A DNA stretch of 64,000 bases from assembly GCA_016699045.1 (NCBI GenBank), contig CP064957.1:1364001-1428000 (forward strand). Direction: 5' to 3'. This DNA comes from a bacterium (GTDB taxonomy: Bacteria > Babelota > Babeliae > Babelales > RVW-14). Shown here piece by piece: positions 33,281-42,301 of the stretch. Position numbers and translations under genes: made by a program. The first letter of the stretch is position 1, and each line of letters begins with the position of its first letter. The notes below the pieces were generated by a model. The model ran no database searches. It was not told where the DNA came from and saw only the letters and a list, made by a program, of their open reading frames with translations.

Positions 33281-34003
33281 TTAGTTTGATACTTCTGTTT
33301 CTACAACTACTGATTGTTGTTCTTCGGCTTCTTGTAAAAGTGTTACGATTTCGACATACCCCTCCCGTTGAGCAATCTCTAATGCTGTTTTTCCATGTGC
33401 GGTAAGTTTAGGATTATTGACTTTGACCGTGATATCAGCATTATAAGCTAAAAGTTCGCGTATTGATTCGGTTTTTCCGGCAAAAGCAGCTTCGTGAAGT
33501 GGAGTAATATTGTCCTTATCTACCGCGTTAACATTTGCTTTGCTGTTAAGAAGTAATTGTAGATTTTCTATAAAGCCAGAGAAGGCTGCTGCGTGCAATG
33601 GCGTTCCGCTTTCGTTATCCGCTAGGTTTACATCAGCACCGTGTTTTATGAGTTTTGCCGCGCATTGAGTTTGGTTTTCGATGATGGCTCGATGCAAAGG
33701 TGTTAAAAGCTCATGGTCAAGGGCATCTACTGAGGCTTTTTTTTCTAGCAGCACTTCGATGAATTCCAGTCGGCCCCACAGGGCAGCATAATGCAAAAGT
33801 GTTTCTTGTGTTTCGCTGTCAACAATCATATCCACGTTCCTGCAGTTTTTTAAATTTTTTTTAAAGCTTTCGATGTTGTTCAATTTTAGGTCGTGTAAGA
33901 GAAGTTCTGCTAAAAGTTTTTGTCCTGAGTTTTTAGCTGCGGGCAGCGCGTTGACGGTGAGTGCAAGCGATAGAGAACATAATGCTAAAATTTTTTTATT
34001 CAT
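33281..34003 (-). CDS. secreted ankyrin protein, six repeats
   Basis: This protein has 240 residues. Signal peptide MNKKILALCSLSLALTVNAL. ANK repeats begin near 32, 65 (QETLLHYAALWGR), 99 (LLTPLHRAIIENQ), 132 (SGTPLHAAAFSGF), 165 (NITPLHEAAFAGK) and 204 (GKTALEIAQREGY). The C-terminus is Glu/Val-rich. Ribosome-binding site: CTGGAG. Confidence 0.86.
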   Translation of the reverse strand: MNKKILALCSLSLALTVNALPAAKNSGQKLLAELLLHDLKLNNIESFKKNLKNCRNVDMIVDSETQETLLHYAALWGRLEFIEVLLEKKASVDALDHELLTPLHRAIIENQTQCAAKLIKHGADVNLADNESGTPLHAAAFSGFIENLQLLLNSKANVNAVDKDNITPLHEAAFAGKTESIRELLAYNADITVKVNNPKLTAHGKTALEIAQREGYVEIVTLLQEAEEQQSVVVETEVSN

Positions 34004-34036
34004 GATTAAAAATCTCCAGTTATTGAGAGTTTAAGA

Positions 34037-34549
34037 TCATTCTGTGCTTATCTTTTTTGCATTTGCCTGGGCCGACCACATTTTTTTTGCCAAAGGACCA
34101 TCACTGTCTTCGACGATGTCTTCGGGAGCAAGGTCTTCAAGTGTTATCACTATTTCTTTTTTTCCGTGGCGCTTGTCCCATTGCTCTTGTGCTACTTCTG
34201 TTAAAAAATTTGCAAGCTGATCATGCCCATGTTGTCTTGCCAAATCTGCTGCTGTGTTGCCGTTGAGATCTGTTATATTGAAGTCGGCTTTAGCTCGTTC
34301 GAGTAAATAAACGCAAAATGGGTGGCCGTTTTGAGCTGCCCAATGTAACGCAGTGTAGCCATCTTGATCGAAAGCATTGATATTGTATTTGCTGGGATTT
34401 CGATCAGAAAGTAAAAAACGTAATTCGTTATAATTATTGTTTTGAGCATGGAAATGCAAGGGCGTTTCTTGTGGGGGATTTGTTTGAGGTAAAGCGGTTT
34501 TTATGAACGCGAGTGTAATTAAAAATAACTGTATAAATTTCTTATTCAT
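34037..34549 (-). CDS. secreted ankyrin protein with 50-residue tail
   Basis: This protein has 170 residues. Signal peptide MNKKFIQLFLITLAFIKTAL. Repeats are near 27 (ETPLHFHAQNNN), 63 (GYTALHWAAQNGH) and 96 (GNTAADLARQHGH). The tail 121-170 contains an acidic stretch (TLEDLAPEDIVEDSDGP), then a Lys/Ala-rich end. Confidence 0.85.
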   Translation of the reverse strand: MNKKFIQLFLITLAFIKTALPQTNPPQETPLHFHAQNNNYNELRFLLSDRNPSKYNINAFDQDGYTALHWAAQNGHPFCVYLLERAKADFNITDLNGNTAADLARQHGHDQLANFLTEVAQEQWDKRHGKKEIVITLEDLAPEDIVEDSDGPLAKKMWSAQANAKKISTE

Positions 34550-34567
34550 GATTTATTATTTCCTTTT

Positions 34568-35278
34568 TTATACTTTTTTATAGGCCGCTATTTCACCAGC
34601 TATTTGTTTCTTGTTTTGTTTTTCTGCCTGTTCTTTTTGTTCTAATTGATCCAGTTTTTGTTTAAGTGCGGCGATTCTTTTTTTTGTATATTTCTTCAAC
34701 AGCGCTGTGATGTCATCACGTCCAGATTCTTTCGCAAGATCAAAGACTGTTTTATCAAAGACTGTTTTGAGCTTAATATCGGCCCCATTTGCTAAAAGTA
34801 TTTGTATGCATTCGAGTTCTTTTTGGCGTTCTTCTGCGGATTCTTGTGGTGTTTCTAAAGAAGCAAAAATATGCAGCGGTGTGGCTTTGTTTTCATCGAG
34901 AGCGTTAACGTCGGCACCTTGTTCAATGAGCAACCTAAAACACATAGGACTGTTACCAAAAACAGCATAGTGAAGTGGTGTTGCTCCACCTTTATTTCGA
35001 GCATGAACATCGGCGTCATAATCAATAAGGTGCACAGTGCTTCCGATCTGGCCGTTTTCGACAGCATAAAAAAGTGGCGTGGAGCCAGTGCCGTCTGGAA
35101 GGTTAATGTTGTCTGAAGTGAGATTGAAGTGTAAATACCAATAATTACCTTGTGCGGCTGCTACATGAATTTTGGTAACGCCTGGATCGCTTGCTCTTAC
35201 CTCTCCATATGCCGCTGGCAGTGCGTTGGTGGTCAGGCTAAGTGTGAGTAACAATAATGCTAAACATTTTTTATTCAT
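34568..35278 (-). CDS. secreted ankyrin protein with C-terminal coiled coil
   Basis: This protein has 236 residues from the ATG at 35278 (MNKKCLALLLLTLSLTTNAL), which follows AAAAGGAAAAATC; the upstream ATG at 35332 is less likely. ANK repeats are near 36, 67 (GSTPLFYAVENGQ), 100 (GATPLHYAVFGNS), 133 (KATPLHIFASLET, with a helical insertion) and 175. Residues 193-236 form a Lys/Gln/Glu heptad-like coil (RIAALKQKLDQLEQKEQAE). Confidence 0.84.
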   Translation of the reverse strand: MNKKCLALLLLTLSLTTNALPAAYGEVRASDPGVTKIHVAAAQGNYWYLHFNLTSDNINLPDGTGSTPLFYAVENGQIGSTVHLIDYDADVHARNKGGATPLHYAVFGNSPMCFRLLIEQGADVNALDENKATPLHIFASLETPQESAEERQKELECIQILLANGADIKLKTVFDKTVFDLAKESGRDDITALLKKYTKKRIAALKQKLDQLEQKEQAEKQNKKQIAGEIAAYKKV

Positions 35279-35319
35279 GATTTTTCCTTTTAATTTTTTG
35301 ATTTGATTATTTAACTGTT

Positions 35320-35978
35320 TCATTTCATCCATCCCTGCAGGTCACGTAAGTTTGGTAAAGATTTGCTCGTTTTTCTTCTGTTCTCGTTTTTCTTTTGGAT
35401 GCTTTTTCTTCTGCCTGTTGCTAATAACAGTAGCTTCATCTCTTCGTTGTTACTTTTCAAGGCAATGCTGGTGATAGTCTGGTCAGTAACTGTTTTTATG
35501 GTGGTGTTGGCGCCACTTTTTATGAGTAGTTGAGCGGCTTGGACCCAGCCAGATGAGACAGCGCACAACAGTGGGGTTTCGCCGGCGTGATTTATTGCAT
35601 TAAGTTCGGCGCCAGATTCAAGTAAGAGCTCAATGCAATTGGTGTTACGGTAGGCAAAGTTGTCAATTTGAGTAGCAAGGTGGAGCGGTGTATTTCCCTG
35701 ATGATCTTGAGCGTTGATATTGTTATGATGCTTGAGTAATTCTCTCAAGCATTCAAGGTTGCCCAGTAAGGTAGCGCAATGTAGGAGTGTGCGGCCGTTT
35801 TTTGTTGTGATATGAACATCTGCGCCATTGGCTATAAGAGCTTTTAGTTCTTCAAAGTTGTCGGTTAAGACTGCTGTTCGAAGAGGATAGTCCTGAAATG
35901 GCTTTCTTTGGCAGCTGGTGTAGCGATTGTTGAATTTATCAAAGCAATCAAAAATAATGCTAAAAATTTCTTATTCAT
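35320..35978 (-). pseudogene. ankyrin gene with frameshift after the signal peptide
   Basis: The ATG at 35978 opens MNKKFLALFLIALINSTIAT PAAKESHF, then runs out of frame. The frame resumes with QDYPLRTAVLTDNFEELKAL, and ANK repeats follow to the stop at 35320 (RTLLHCATLLGN; GNTPLHLATQID; GETPLLCAVSSGW). One missing T in the AAA/TTT run at 35896-35898 reconciles the two. The tail is basic (RRKSIQKKNENRRKT). Without the repair only an unexported protein from 35748 could be made. Confidence 0.78.
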
Positions 35979-36056
35979 GATCTGCATCCTTTTTTTTATG
36001 TACTTTGTAACGATGATTTTTATAGTCTCCTCAGGATTATAAGGTTGAGAAACAGA

Positions 36057-36926
36057 TTATTTTTTGTGACCAAAAGGCAATGATGGCAATGAAGAGAGTG
36101 ATGAGCGAAGCGAAGGGAGTGAGTCAAATGAAGATCGTGAAGAAAATGAGGGAAGCGATGAAGGTAGCGAAGGAAATGAAGGCGTGGATGGTAATGATGG
36201 TCGTGAAGGTAATGACGCGAAAGAGGGTGCTGAAGGTAGTGAAGGCAGCGAAGATAATGATTGAGAGAATTTTGTACTTTTTCGTTTAAGAGTATCTTTT
36301 GTCTCAGTACTGAGTTCGTTGCATTTTGATAGTACTTGTTCAGAAAGTTTAAGATCGTTGCGCCGCCTAAAAATTGCTAGGACTTGGGCAATGTGGTGAT
36401 GACCACACCGCGCAGCCGTTTCTTCTGGTGTTTCACCAACAAAATGGCCTGCCGTGAGGGGAGCGCTGGTATCTGCAGAATATACCATAAGTTCTGCAAC
36501 GCAGTCGAAGTGTCCGCAAGCTGCTGCGCAATGCAGTGGTGTTAGGCCATTTTCTCCCTTGGCATTAACGTTGGCGCCAAGATGGATAAGTTTTTGGATG
36601 GATTCAAGGTGCCCCGTTTTAATAGCGCAATGCAGCGGTGTAAATTGTAAATCTGAACCAGGAAGGTTGATGCGGGCTCCATGTTTAACAAGCAATTCTA
36701 TGCATTGTGAGTGGTTAAAGGCAGCTGCATAATGAAGCGGTGCCCATCCTGAAGGATCAAGTGCATTTACGACGGCTTTTACATGTGCATGGTATGTTAT
36801 GACTTCCTGTATGAGGTTGATATTACCTGCATAGGCAGCTTCATGCAGTTCTGTCCAGGCTGCAGGTAGAATGCGATTGTGTTGTGTAAATATGAGTAAA
36901 AGTGGTACGAGAATATTTTTATTCAC
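36057..36926 (-). CDS. secreted ankyrin protein with Ser/Pro/Leu-repeat tail
   Basis: This protein has 289 residues. A GTG at 36926 with AGAGG ahead gives VNKNILVPLLLIF, the family signal position. ANK repeats start near 24, 59 (GWAPLHYAAAFNH), 92 (QFTPLHCAIKTGH), 125 (GLTPLHCAAACGH) and a cap near 165 (GETPEETAARCGH). The last 65 residues are built of short SLPS, SFPS and SRPS units, a low-complexity region unique in the block. Confidence 0.85.
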   Translation of the reverse strand: MNKNILVPLLLIFTQHNRILPAAWTELHEAAYAGNINLIQEVITYHAHVKAVVNALDPSGWAPLHYAAAFNHSQCIELLVKHGARINLPGSDLQFTPLHCAIKTGHLESIQKLIHLGANVNAKGENGLTPLHCAAACGHFDCVAELMVYSADTSAPLTAGHFVGETPEETAARCGHHHIAQVLAIFRRRNDLKLSEQVLSKCNELSTETKDTLKRKSTKFSQSLSSLPSLPSAPSFASLPSRPSLPSTPSFPSLPSSLPSFSSRSSFDSLPSLRSSLSSLPSLPFGHKK

Positions 36927-36972
36927 GATCTTTTGCCTCTCTGATTTTAACAAAATTTTGTCATATCATTTT

Positions 36973-37572
36973 TTATTCTTTCATCAGGTCTTGCTTTTCT
37001 GTTTCTAAGTTTGTAATAGTCTTATGATAATCTTGGTCAAAAGAACGATTGATTTCGTCAGTATCACTATCGTTCTGTGTATCGTTTTTTCCTGTTACTT
37101 CGTCTTGGATGTTAATGAACTGTGCGTGACGAACGTTGCCCAGATACCGTGCCATATCAAAAAAATCATTGAACTCTGCTCGTTCTTCTGGCGTAAAGCC
37201 GTCACGGTCTGTTGCATTAAAAGAAGCTCCTTTTTTTAAGAGTAATTGTACGATTTCAAAATGATTATTTCTTGCAGCAAAATGGAGTGGTGTTGAGCCG
37301 CAGAGCTTTGTATGAACGTTTACAAATATATCCTTTTCGCCCAGCAATATTTTTACGCATTCAACGTGGCCGTTAAAAGCGGCGTAGTGCAGTGGTGTTG
37401 CGTCATCATCACATTTTGTATTCACATTCGCGCCATTTTTTATAAGTCTTTGTAAGTCTTCGGCATTGCCATGTTGTGCTGCTTTGTGTATTGATCTCAT
37501 GCCCGCGTGTAGCGTGTTGGTAATAAAAGCCATTATGAGTAGCAGGTAAAATTCTCTATATTTTTCATTCAA
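36973..37572 (-). CDS. secreted ankyrin protein, TTG start, polar tail
   Basis: This protein has 199 residues. The TTG at 37572 lies 5 nt after AAAGGAG, and the N-terminus MNEKYREFYLLLIMAFITNT is a signal peptide. Repeats are near 25 (MRSIHKAAQHGN), 57 (DATPLHYAAFNGH), 91 (GSTPLHFAARNNH) and a cap near 124. The C-terminal 50 residues are Asp/Asn/Thr-rich with a terminal Lys/Glu helix. Confidence 0.84.
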   Translation of the reverse strand: MNEKYREFYLLLIMAFITNTLHAGMRSIHKAAQHGNAEDLQRLIKNGANVNTKCDDDATPLHYAAFNGHVECVKILLGEKDIFVNVHTKLCGSTPLHFAARNNHFEIVQLLLKKGASFNATDRDGFTPEERAEFNDFFDMARYLGNVRHAQFINIQDEVTGKNDTQNDSDTDEINRSFDQDYHKTITNLETEKQDLMKE

Positions 37573-37626
37573 GATTTCTCCTTTCTGAATTCTTTTCTGA
37601 ATTGCAAACGTCTATAACGCTGATAA

Positions 37627-37986
37627 TTAGCGCTCATGTCCTTCTATAATTTCTACAATTAAGAAATAGCCTTTTTGTCTTGCAAGATCGAGCGCTGTTT
37701 TGCCGTGCTTGTCCTTGATGGTGGTGTCTGCGTCATAGGAAATTAAACATTCTACGCACGCGGTGTGGTCGTAGAAGGCGGCATAATGCAGTGGCGTCCA
37801 TCCGTGAGGCCTTGCCTGTTGGTTGATATTTGAAGAATTGTGCTTTGCATGACGATCGAGGGCGCTCAAGTCGCCTCTTTTTGCTGCGCCGTGCAACGAT
37901 GTTTTTTTTATATATTCGGCGGCAGAGTGGGCGCTGCTTGAGACTGTAAAAGCGAGTAAGCATGATATGATAATTTTTTGATACAT
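37627..37986 (-). CDS. secreted ankyrin protein, short
   Basis: This protein has 119 residues. Signal peptide MYQKIIISCLLAFTVSSSAH ends near SAA. ANK repeats are near 29 (KTSLHGAAKRGD), 62 (GWTPLHYAAFYDH) and a cap near 95 (GKTALDLARQKGY). AAGGAAAATC precedes the ATG. The 225-bp gap upstream is very AT-rich and shows no gene. Confidence 0.83.
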   Translation of the reverse strand: MYQKIIISCLLAFTVSSSAHSAAEYIKKTSLHGAAKRGDLSALDRHAKHNSSNINQQARPHGWTPLHYAAFYDHTACVECLISYDADTTIKDKHGKTALDLARQKGYFLIVEIIEGHER

Positions 37987-38211
37987 GATTTTCCTTTTTT
38001 ATGGTTGAAGAACGATATTTTTGTTTGTTCCTTGTATTTTAGTGCGAATAAACTATTTATTAATAATGGTAAATATATAATTGGCGCAAGCATACCTAAG
38101 TTTAAAGCGAGATTCAAGATTGTTGTGGTAATGAATGAAAATTTTATGTGTTGTTCTTACTTTGCTTATTTTTTTTACTCTTCATGATGGACGTCTTGTT
38201 CGATAAGGTGG

Positions 38212-38700
38212 TTACAAAATTTCTTGTTCATCACGTTGAGCGCGTAGATAATTTGCAAGATCGATATGGCCATGTTCTTGTGCAAGCCTTTCTGGCGTCT
38301 TGCCGTCGTTGTTTAATGCGTTAAGGTTGGCATGGTGTTCTTGTACCAAGGCGCGTGCACACGTAACATTATTGTACATGGCTGCCACGTGAAGTGCTGT
38401 ACAACCGTTGATGTCTTGAACATCAACAGGTGTTTGATGATCGATAATGAGTACTGCAAGAATATCTTGTGGGTTTTGATAATCAGTTAACGCTTGTATA
38501 TGCAGAGAATTGAGCTTATTTTTTTTAGCAAGTTCTACAGCACGACCAAGAACTCTTCTTGAAATACCTTGTTTGTTGAGTGAGATATATGTGTCATAAC
38601 AAGTTTTTGTTGAGGTTGCCTGACTTGCTGGCAATATACTGTTTGTTATGATAAGCGTAACGAAGAGTGTTATTTGTAAGAGAGTATTTTTTTTTGACAT
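38212..38700 (-). CDS. secreted ankyrin protein, weak first repeats
   Basis: This protein has 162 residues. Signal peptide MSKKNTLLQITLFVTLIITN ends near LPA. Residues 30-95 are helical but only loosely ANK-like (VLGRAVELAKKNK). Clear repeats begin near 96 (GCTALHVAAMYNN), with a capping repeat near 130 (GKTPERLAQEHGH). AAGGAGATTC precedes the ATG. Confidence 0.82.
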   Translation of the reverse strand: MSKKNTLLQITLFVTLIITNSILPASQATSTKTCYDTYISLNKQGISRRVLGRAVELAKKNKLNSLHIQALTDYQNPQDILAVLIIDHQTPVDVQDINGCTALHVAAMYNNVTCARALVQEHHANLNALNNDGKTPERLAQEHGHIDLANYLRAQRDEQEIL

Positions 38701-38721
38701 GATATTGAATCTCCTTATGGT

Positions 38722-39734
38722 TTATGATGAAAAAGTCTTACTTCTTTTGAGGCGAAATTTATTTAATACGTCAGCGAGCTGTTCGATGCTGGTAGACTTT
38801 TGACGAGAGGCGAGTTCTAAATAGTCTGCAATGTTTATATGGCCGTTTAGTAGCGCATATTGTGTTGGCGTGTTGCCGCTATTATCGATCATAGACGCAT
38901 CACTTTTGGCTTCCATCAATAATTTTACACATATAAAATTATTACGTTCGGCTGCTAAATGAAGAGGAATTTTTCCTTTGGCATTGGTAGTATTGACGTC
39001 AGCTCCATGGCGGATGAGCATCTCTACAATGGCTTGGTTGTTATTTTGTGCCGCATAGTGAAGTGGTGTGTTGTGTTTGCGGTCTTCGACCTTAACATTC
39101 GCTTTGTATAAAATAAGATTGAAAGCAATATCAAAGCAATTATAAAATGCGGCATGGTGTAGTGGCGTACGTCTTTGTTTGTCGCGTTCATCAACATCTG
39201 CTCCGTGCAGGATAAGGTCGCAGACCATATCGCGACAATCTTGCCTGGTTGCAAGATGTAAGGGCGTGTAGCCTTCAATTGTTTTGACATTAAAATCGAA
39301 TTTGTATTGAGTAAAAATTGGTATGCATGCTCGATAGTTGTTGAGTGCAACATAATGCAACGGGGTGTACAATTCATTGTCGGGTAGGTTGAAAGCACCA
39401 TTTTTTATGAGATATTCAAGACATAGTTTATGATTATTAATGGCGGCGCAATGGAGCGGAGTCCATAAATGAGTTTTTGTTGAGCATTTATATTGGTACC
39501 AATTTTAAGGAAATGTTTAATCCATGGTAAATGACCGTGGTAAGCTGCAAGGTGCAGTAAGGTATTATCATACTTATCAAGTATTTGTCCTGGCTTATCA
39601 CAACAAAGTAAATATTCGTACGCTTGCAAGTTAGTAGAAAAGCGTGGAGTTTTCTCTGTTGGTTTTTCGGTAGCTGCTGCAGGTTGTGTTGGCGTTGTGA
39701 TAAAAAGTAAGATAATAAAAAAATAAAAATTCAT
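38722..39734 (-). pseudogene. long ankyrin gene with one homopolymer frameshift
   Basis: The ATG at 39734 gives MNFYFFIILLFITTPTQPAA and a first ANK repeat. The frame is lost at a five-A run (minus strand, 39474-39478) after NINAQQK; with one more A it reads THLWTPLHCAAINNHKLCLE and joins the downstream frame. That frame carries at least six more repeats to the stop at 38722 (YTPLHYVALNN; YTPLHLATRQD; RTPLHHAAFYN; NTPLHYAAQNN; KIPLHLAAERN; NTPTQYALLNG). The repaired length is about 337 residues. The C-terminus is Ser/Lys-rich. Confidence 0.8.
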
Positions 39735-39766
39735 AATTTTTGGGTTCCTTGCATAACCGAGGGCTT

Positions 39767-40495
39767 TCACGTGTCTATTTCATCATCTAAAAATAACGAT
39801 GCGATATAAAATTCTGGGTTTTCAAGTGGTGTTAGCTGTTGTGCCAAGCGTATTTTTTCAGCGTGAGCAAGGATCTCAATGCAAGATCGGTGGTTGTAAT
39901 CTTTTGCTAATTGCATTGGCGTAAAGCCGCAATTTTGAGCCGATATATCAGCGCCATAGTGTATTAGTAATGTTAAGCAAGCGATGTGGCCGCGCTTTGC
40001 TGCTTTGTGGAGTGGTGCCCAGTTGCCATGTGTGCAGATTTTGTGGTTTGCGCCGCTTTTAAGCAGTTGCTGTACGCAATCGATAGATCCTGAGTGCACC
40101 GCCAAGTACAGAGGCGTTTCGCCTCGAAGGGTTTGTGTATCGATGTCAGGTTGAGGTTGATGAGCTAATAATGCGCGCATACAGTTGGGACGATCAAAAA
40201 AAGCAGCCACATGAAGTGGCGTTAATAAACTAAGTCCTTGAGCATTGACGTTGGCATAGTTTTGTAGCAGTGCTGTAACGCATTCAACATGGTCGTGTAG
40301 TACTGCTAGGTGCAGAGGTGTTGCCTGGTATTCGTCTTGTGCTTCAATTTCAGCGCCATCAGTGATAAGTTGACTGAGAAGTACATAATTGCCGCTACTT
40401 GCGGCTTCATGTAACGGTGTGTGTACTTGTGAAAATACGTTTCCAGCACTAAAAAATATTAGTATGGCAGGGAAAAATAGGATGAGTTTTTTCAT
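39767..40495 (-). CDS. secreted ankyrin protein, six repeats
   Basis: This protein has 242 residues. Signal peptide MKKLILFFPAILIFFSAGNV with cleavage near FSQ. ANK repeats begin near 24 (HTPLHEAASSGN), 57 (ATPLHLAVLHDH), 90 (LTPLHVAAFFDR), 124 (GETPLYLAVHSGS), 157 (WAPLHKAAKRGH) and 189 (GFTPMQLAKDYNH). The C-terminus is acidic (LFLDDEIDT). The 130-bp gap upstream is AT-rich with no gene. Confidence 0.86.
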   Translation of the reverse strand: MKKLILFFPAILIFFSAGNVFSQVHTPLHEAASSGNYVLLSQLITDGAEIEAQDEYQATPLHLAVLHDHVECVTALLQNYANVNAQGLSLLTPLHVAAFFDRPNCMRALLAHQPQPDIDTQTLRGETPLYLAVHSGSIDCVQQLLKSGANHKICTHGNWAPLHKAAKRGHIACLTLLIHYGADISAQNCGFTPMQLAKDYNHRSCIEILAHAEKIRLAQQLTPLENPEFYIASLFLDDEIDT

Positions 40496-40625
40496 GCTAA
40501 GCCTTTATGAACTAGAGTATAAAAATTGCTCTTCTTTTATTCATACTTATTATCTTTCATAAAAATTTTATATGACTATTTCGTAAAAATAATAAAAGCC
40601 AACGTTCCTTTCTTGATCTAAATTT

Positions 40626-41357
40626 TTAAAGTAATGTGCACGTCCATGAAGCTGGTTGTGGTTCTTGCCAGCGTTCAATCAATTGTTCAATGTTGTAACA
40701 ACAATTGATGTTGGCTAGTGTGTGTGCTGTAGCGCCAATAAATTGCCCACCTTGTACTGTCATGGCAACATTCGCACCTTTTTTAAGTAGGAGCTCGGCA
40801 CATTGTTTATGGCCATCTATTCCAATAAAATGTGACTCGGTGTTGCGTTGCATGGTGGTGTAGTGTAGTGGTGTTTGGCCATAACTATCGGTGACATTTA
40901 CATCAGCACCGGCATTGAGTAATGCTTCAAGGCATGCAGGATGCCCGTACTGAGCGGCAGCATGAAGAGGCCTATAATTCGTTATTTTGGCGACAGTGCC
41001 GCCGGCATCAATGAGTGCTTTATGCTCGATAAGAAGTTTGACGCATTCAGTATGCCCCTTTATAACAGCATAATGAAGTGCGGTAAATTTGCTGTTGTCA
41101 GATACGTTAACAAGAGCGCGGTTTTCGACGAGTTTTTTTAAACAATGAAAGTTACAGTGTAAAGCAGCAACGTGCAGAGGTGTACGCCCATGTTCATCTT
41201 GAGCATTAATATTTTGTGCTAAATTTTGTTTTAAGCGTTCAAGATCGTTATATTGAGCGGCATAGTGAAGCGGGGTGGTGTAACCAGCTGCCGGCATTAT
41301 GGTTGTTGATAAAAATAGGGAGAGTAAGAGCATCAATAAGTATTTTGTAGCGATCAT
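40626..41357 (-). CDS. secreted ankyrin protein with CaaX-like CTLL
   Basis: This protein has 243 residues from the ATG at 41357 (MIATKYLLMLLLSLFLSTTI), preceded by CGGAGAAC. Six ANK repeats start near 26, 58 (GRTPLHVAALHCN), 91 (FTALHYAVIKGH), 126 (YRPLHAAAQYGH), 159 (GQTPLHYTTMQRN) and 200. The protein ends QPASWTCTLL. CTLL fits the CaaX rule with a terminal Leu, which favours geranylgeranylation in eukaryotes. The WTCTLL end resembles WSCIIT of the 25635 protein. Confidence 0.86.
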   Translation of the reverse strand: MIATKYLLMLLLSLFLSTTIMPAAGYTTPLHYAAQYNDLERLKQNLAQNINAQDEHGRTPLHVAALHCNFHCLKKLVENRALVNVSDNSKFTALHYAVIKGHTECVKLLIEHKALIDAGGTVAKITNYRPLHAAAQYGHPACLEALLNAGADVNVTDSYGQTPLHYTTMQRNTESHFIGIDGHKQCAELLLKKGANVAMTVQGGQFIGATAHTLANINCCYNIEQLIERWQEPQPASWTCTLL

Positions 41358-41380
41358 TATGTTCTCCGATTTGCATGGTA

Positions 41381-42268
41381 TCATTTTCTATTGGCGACAA
41401 CACGGATGAGTAGGTTTTCTGGATTAAAACTTTTTATACATTCTTCACATTCAAGTAGTGGTGGTTTGTCGTTAGAGGCCTTGATGCATTTTTTGCAAAA
41501 ATCATGGTGCATACATAAACTTATGCACAATGCATGCGGAATAAAGGGCTTTTGGCACGAATGGCAGCGATCGTCTTTTGTTTTTGTAATGACAGTAGCT
41601 GCTAATGAACCATAGGTTTCTACATCAATAAAGAGGCGAGCAAGTGCATGATAATGGTTGCTCAGAGCCAAAGAAAAGGGACTTTGACCTGCGCATTTGC
41701 CCGATTGTATGAAGTATTTTGTATTGGCACCAAATGATAATAATTCTTGCACATTTGCAATGTGGCCGTGCAAAACGGCCACATGAAGAGGCGTCGAGCC
41801 CTTGTGCGAGACACTATTAACAATTGCGCCGGCTTCGACAAGAGCTATCATGTTTTCTATGTGGCGGTTACCTGCGGCAAAATGAAGCGGGGTGTCTCCA
41901 TTAAGATCTTGCGCATTAACTTTTGCTCCTTGTGCTATGAGTTGTTGCACGCGTTCTGAGTCTCCCTTCCAGCATGCATCGTGAAGCGGTGTCCACGTAC
42001 ATTGTTGATGCGGTTCTTGCGATGTCTGTTGAGTGACGGGTATTGTTGTTGAGAGTGTGCGTTGTGATACAGTTTCTGGCAAGGCGGGCGGAACAGTGAC
42101 CGATCGGGAACGTTTTAACGCTGCTAAAGCTGATGGGACGTGAGTAAGTGCTGCGGGCAGATTTGTTGTAGACTGGGAAGTGAAACGTTTTAATGCAGCA
42201 GATACTGGTAAGTTTGCGCTCAAGATTGTTAAAGCACAGAAAAAGAATAGTATAAATTTTTTAGTCAT
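41381..42268 (-). CDS. secreted ankyrin-RING protein, candidate E3 ubiquitin ligase effector
   Basis: This protein has 295 residues. Signal peptide residues 1-24 (MTKKFILFFFCALTILSANL). Residues 25-88 are a Ser/Thr/Pro/Leu linker. ANK repeats begin at about 91 (WTPLHDACWKGD), 123 (GDTPLHFAAGNRH), 156 (GSTPLHVAVLHGH) and a cap at 190. Residues 235-277 give Cys235-x2-Cys238-x13-Cys252-x-His254-x3-Cys258-x2-Cys261-x12-Cys274-x2-Cys277, matching the RING-HC consensus in every spacing. RING domains recruit E2 enzymes, and ANK repeats would select the target. A bacterial secreted ANK-RING implies action inside a host cell, which is inference. Confidence 0.86.
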   Translation of the reverse strand: MTKKFILFFFCALTILSANLPVSAALKRFTSQSTTNLPAALTHVPSALAALKRSRSVTVPPALPETVSQRTLSTTIPVTQQTSQEPHQQCTWTPLHDACWKGDSERVQQLIAQGAKVNAQDLNGDTPLHFAAGNRHIENMIALVEAGAIVNSVSHKGSTPLHVAVLHGHIANVQELLSFGANTKYFIQSGKCAGQSPFSLALSNHYHALARLFIDVETYGSLAATVITKTKDDRCHSCQKPFIPHALCISLCMHHDFCKKCIKASNDKPPLLECEECIKSFNPENLLIRVVANRK

Positions 42269-42301
42269 TATTTATCCCATCTCCCCATAATAATCGTATA
42301 A

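Noticed and set aside
36080..36289. Plus-strand Met/Lys/Val-rich frame
   Set aside because: It is antisense to the SLPS/SFPS tail of the 36057 gene and reflects its low complexity.
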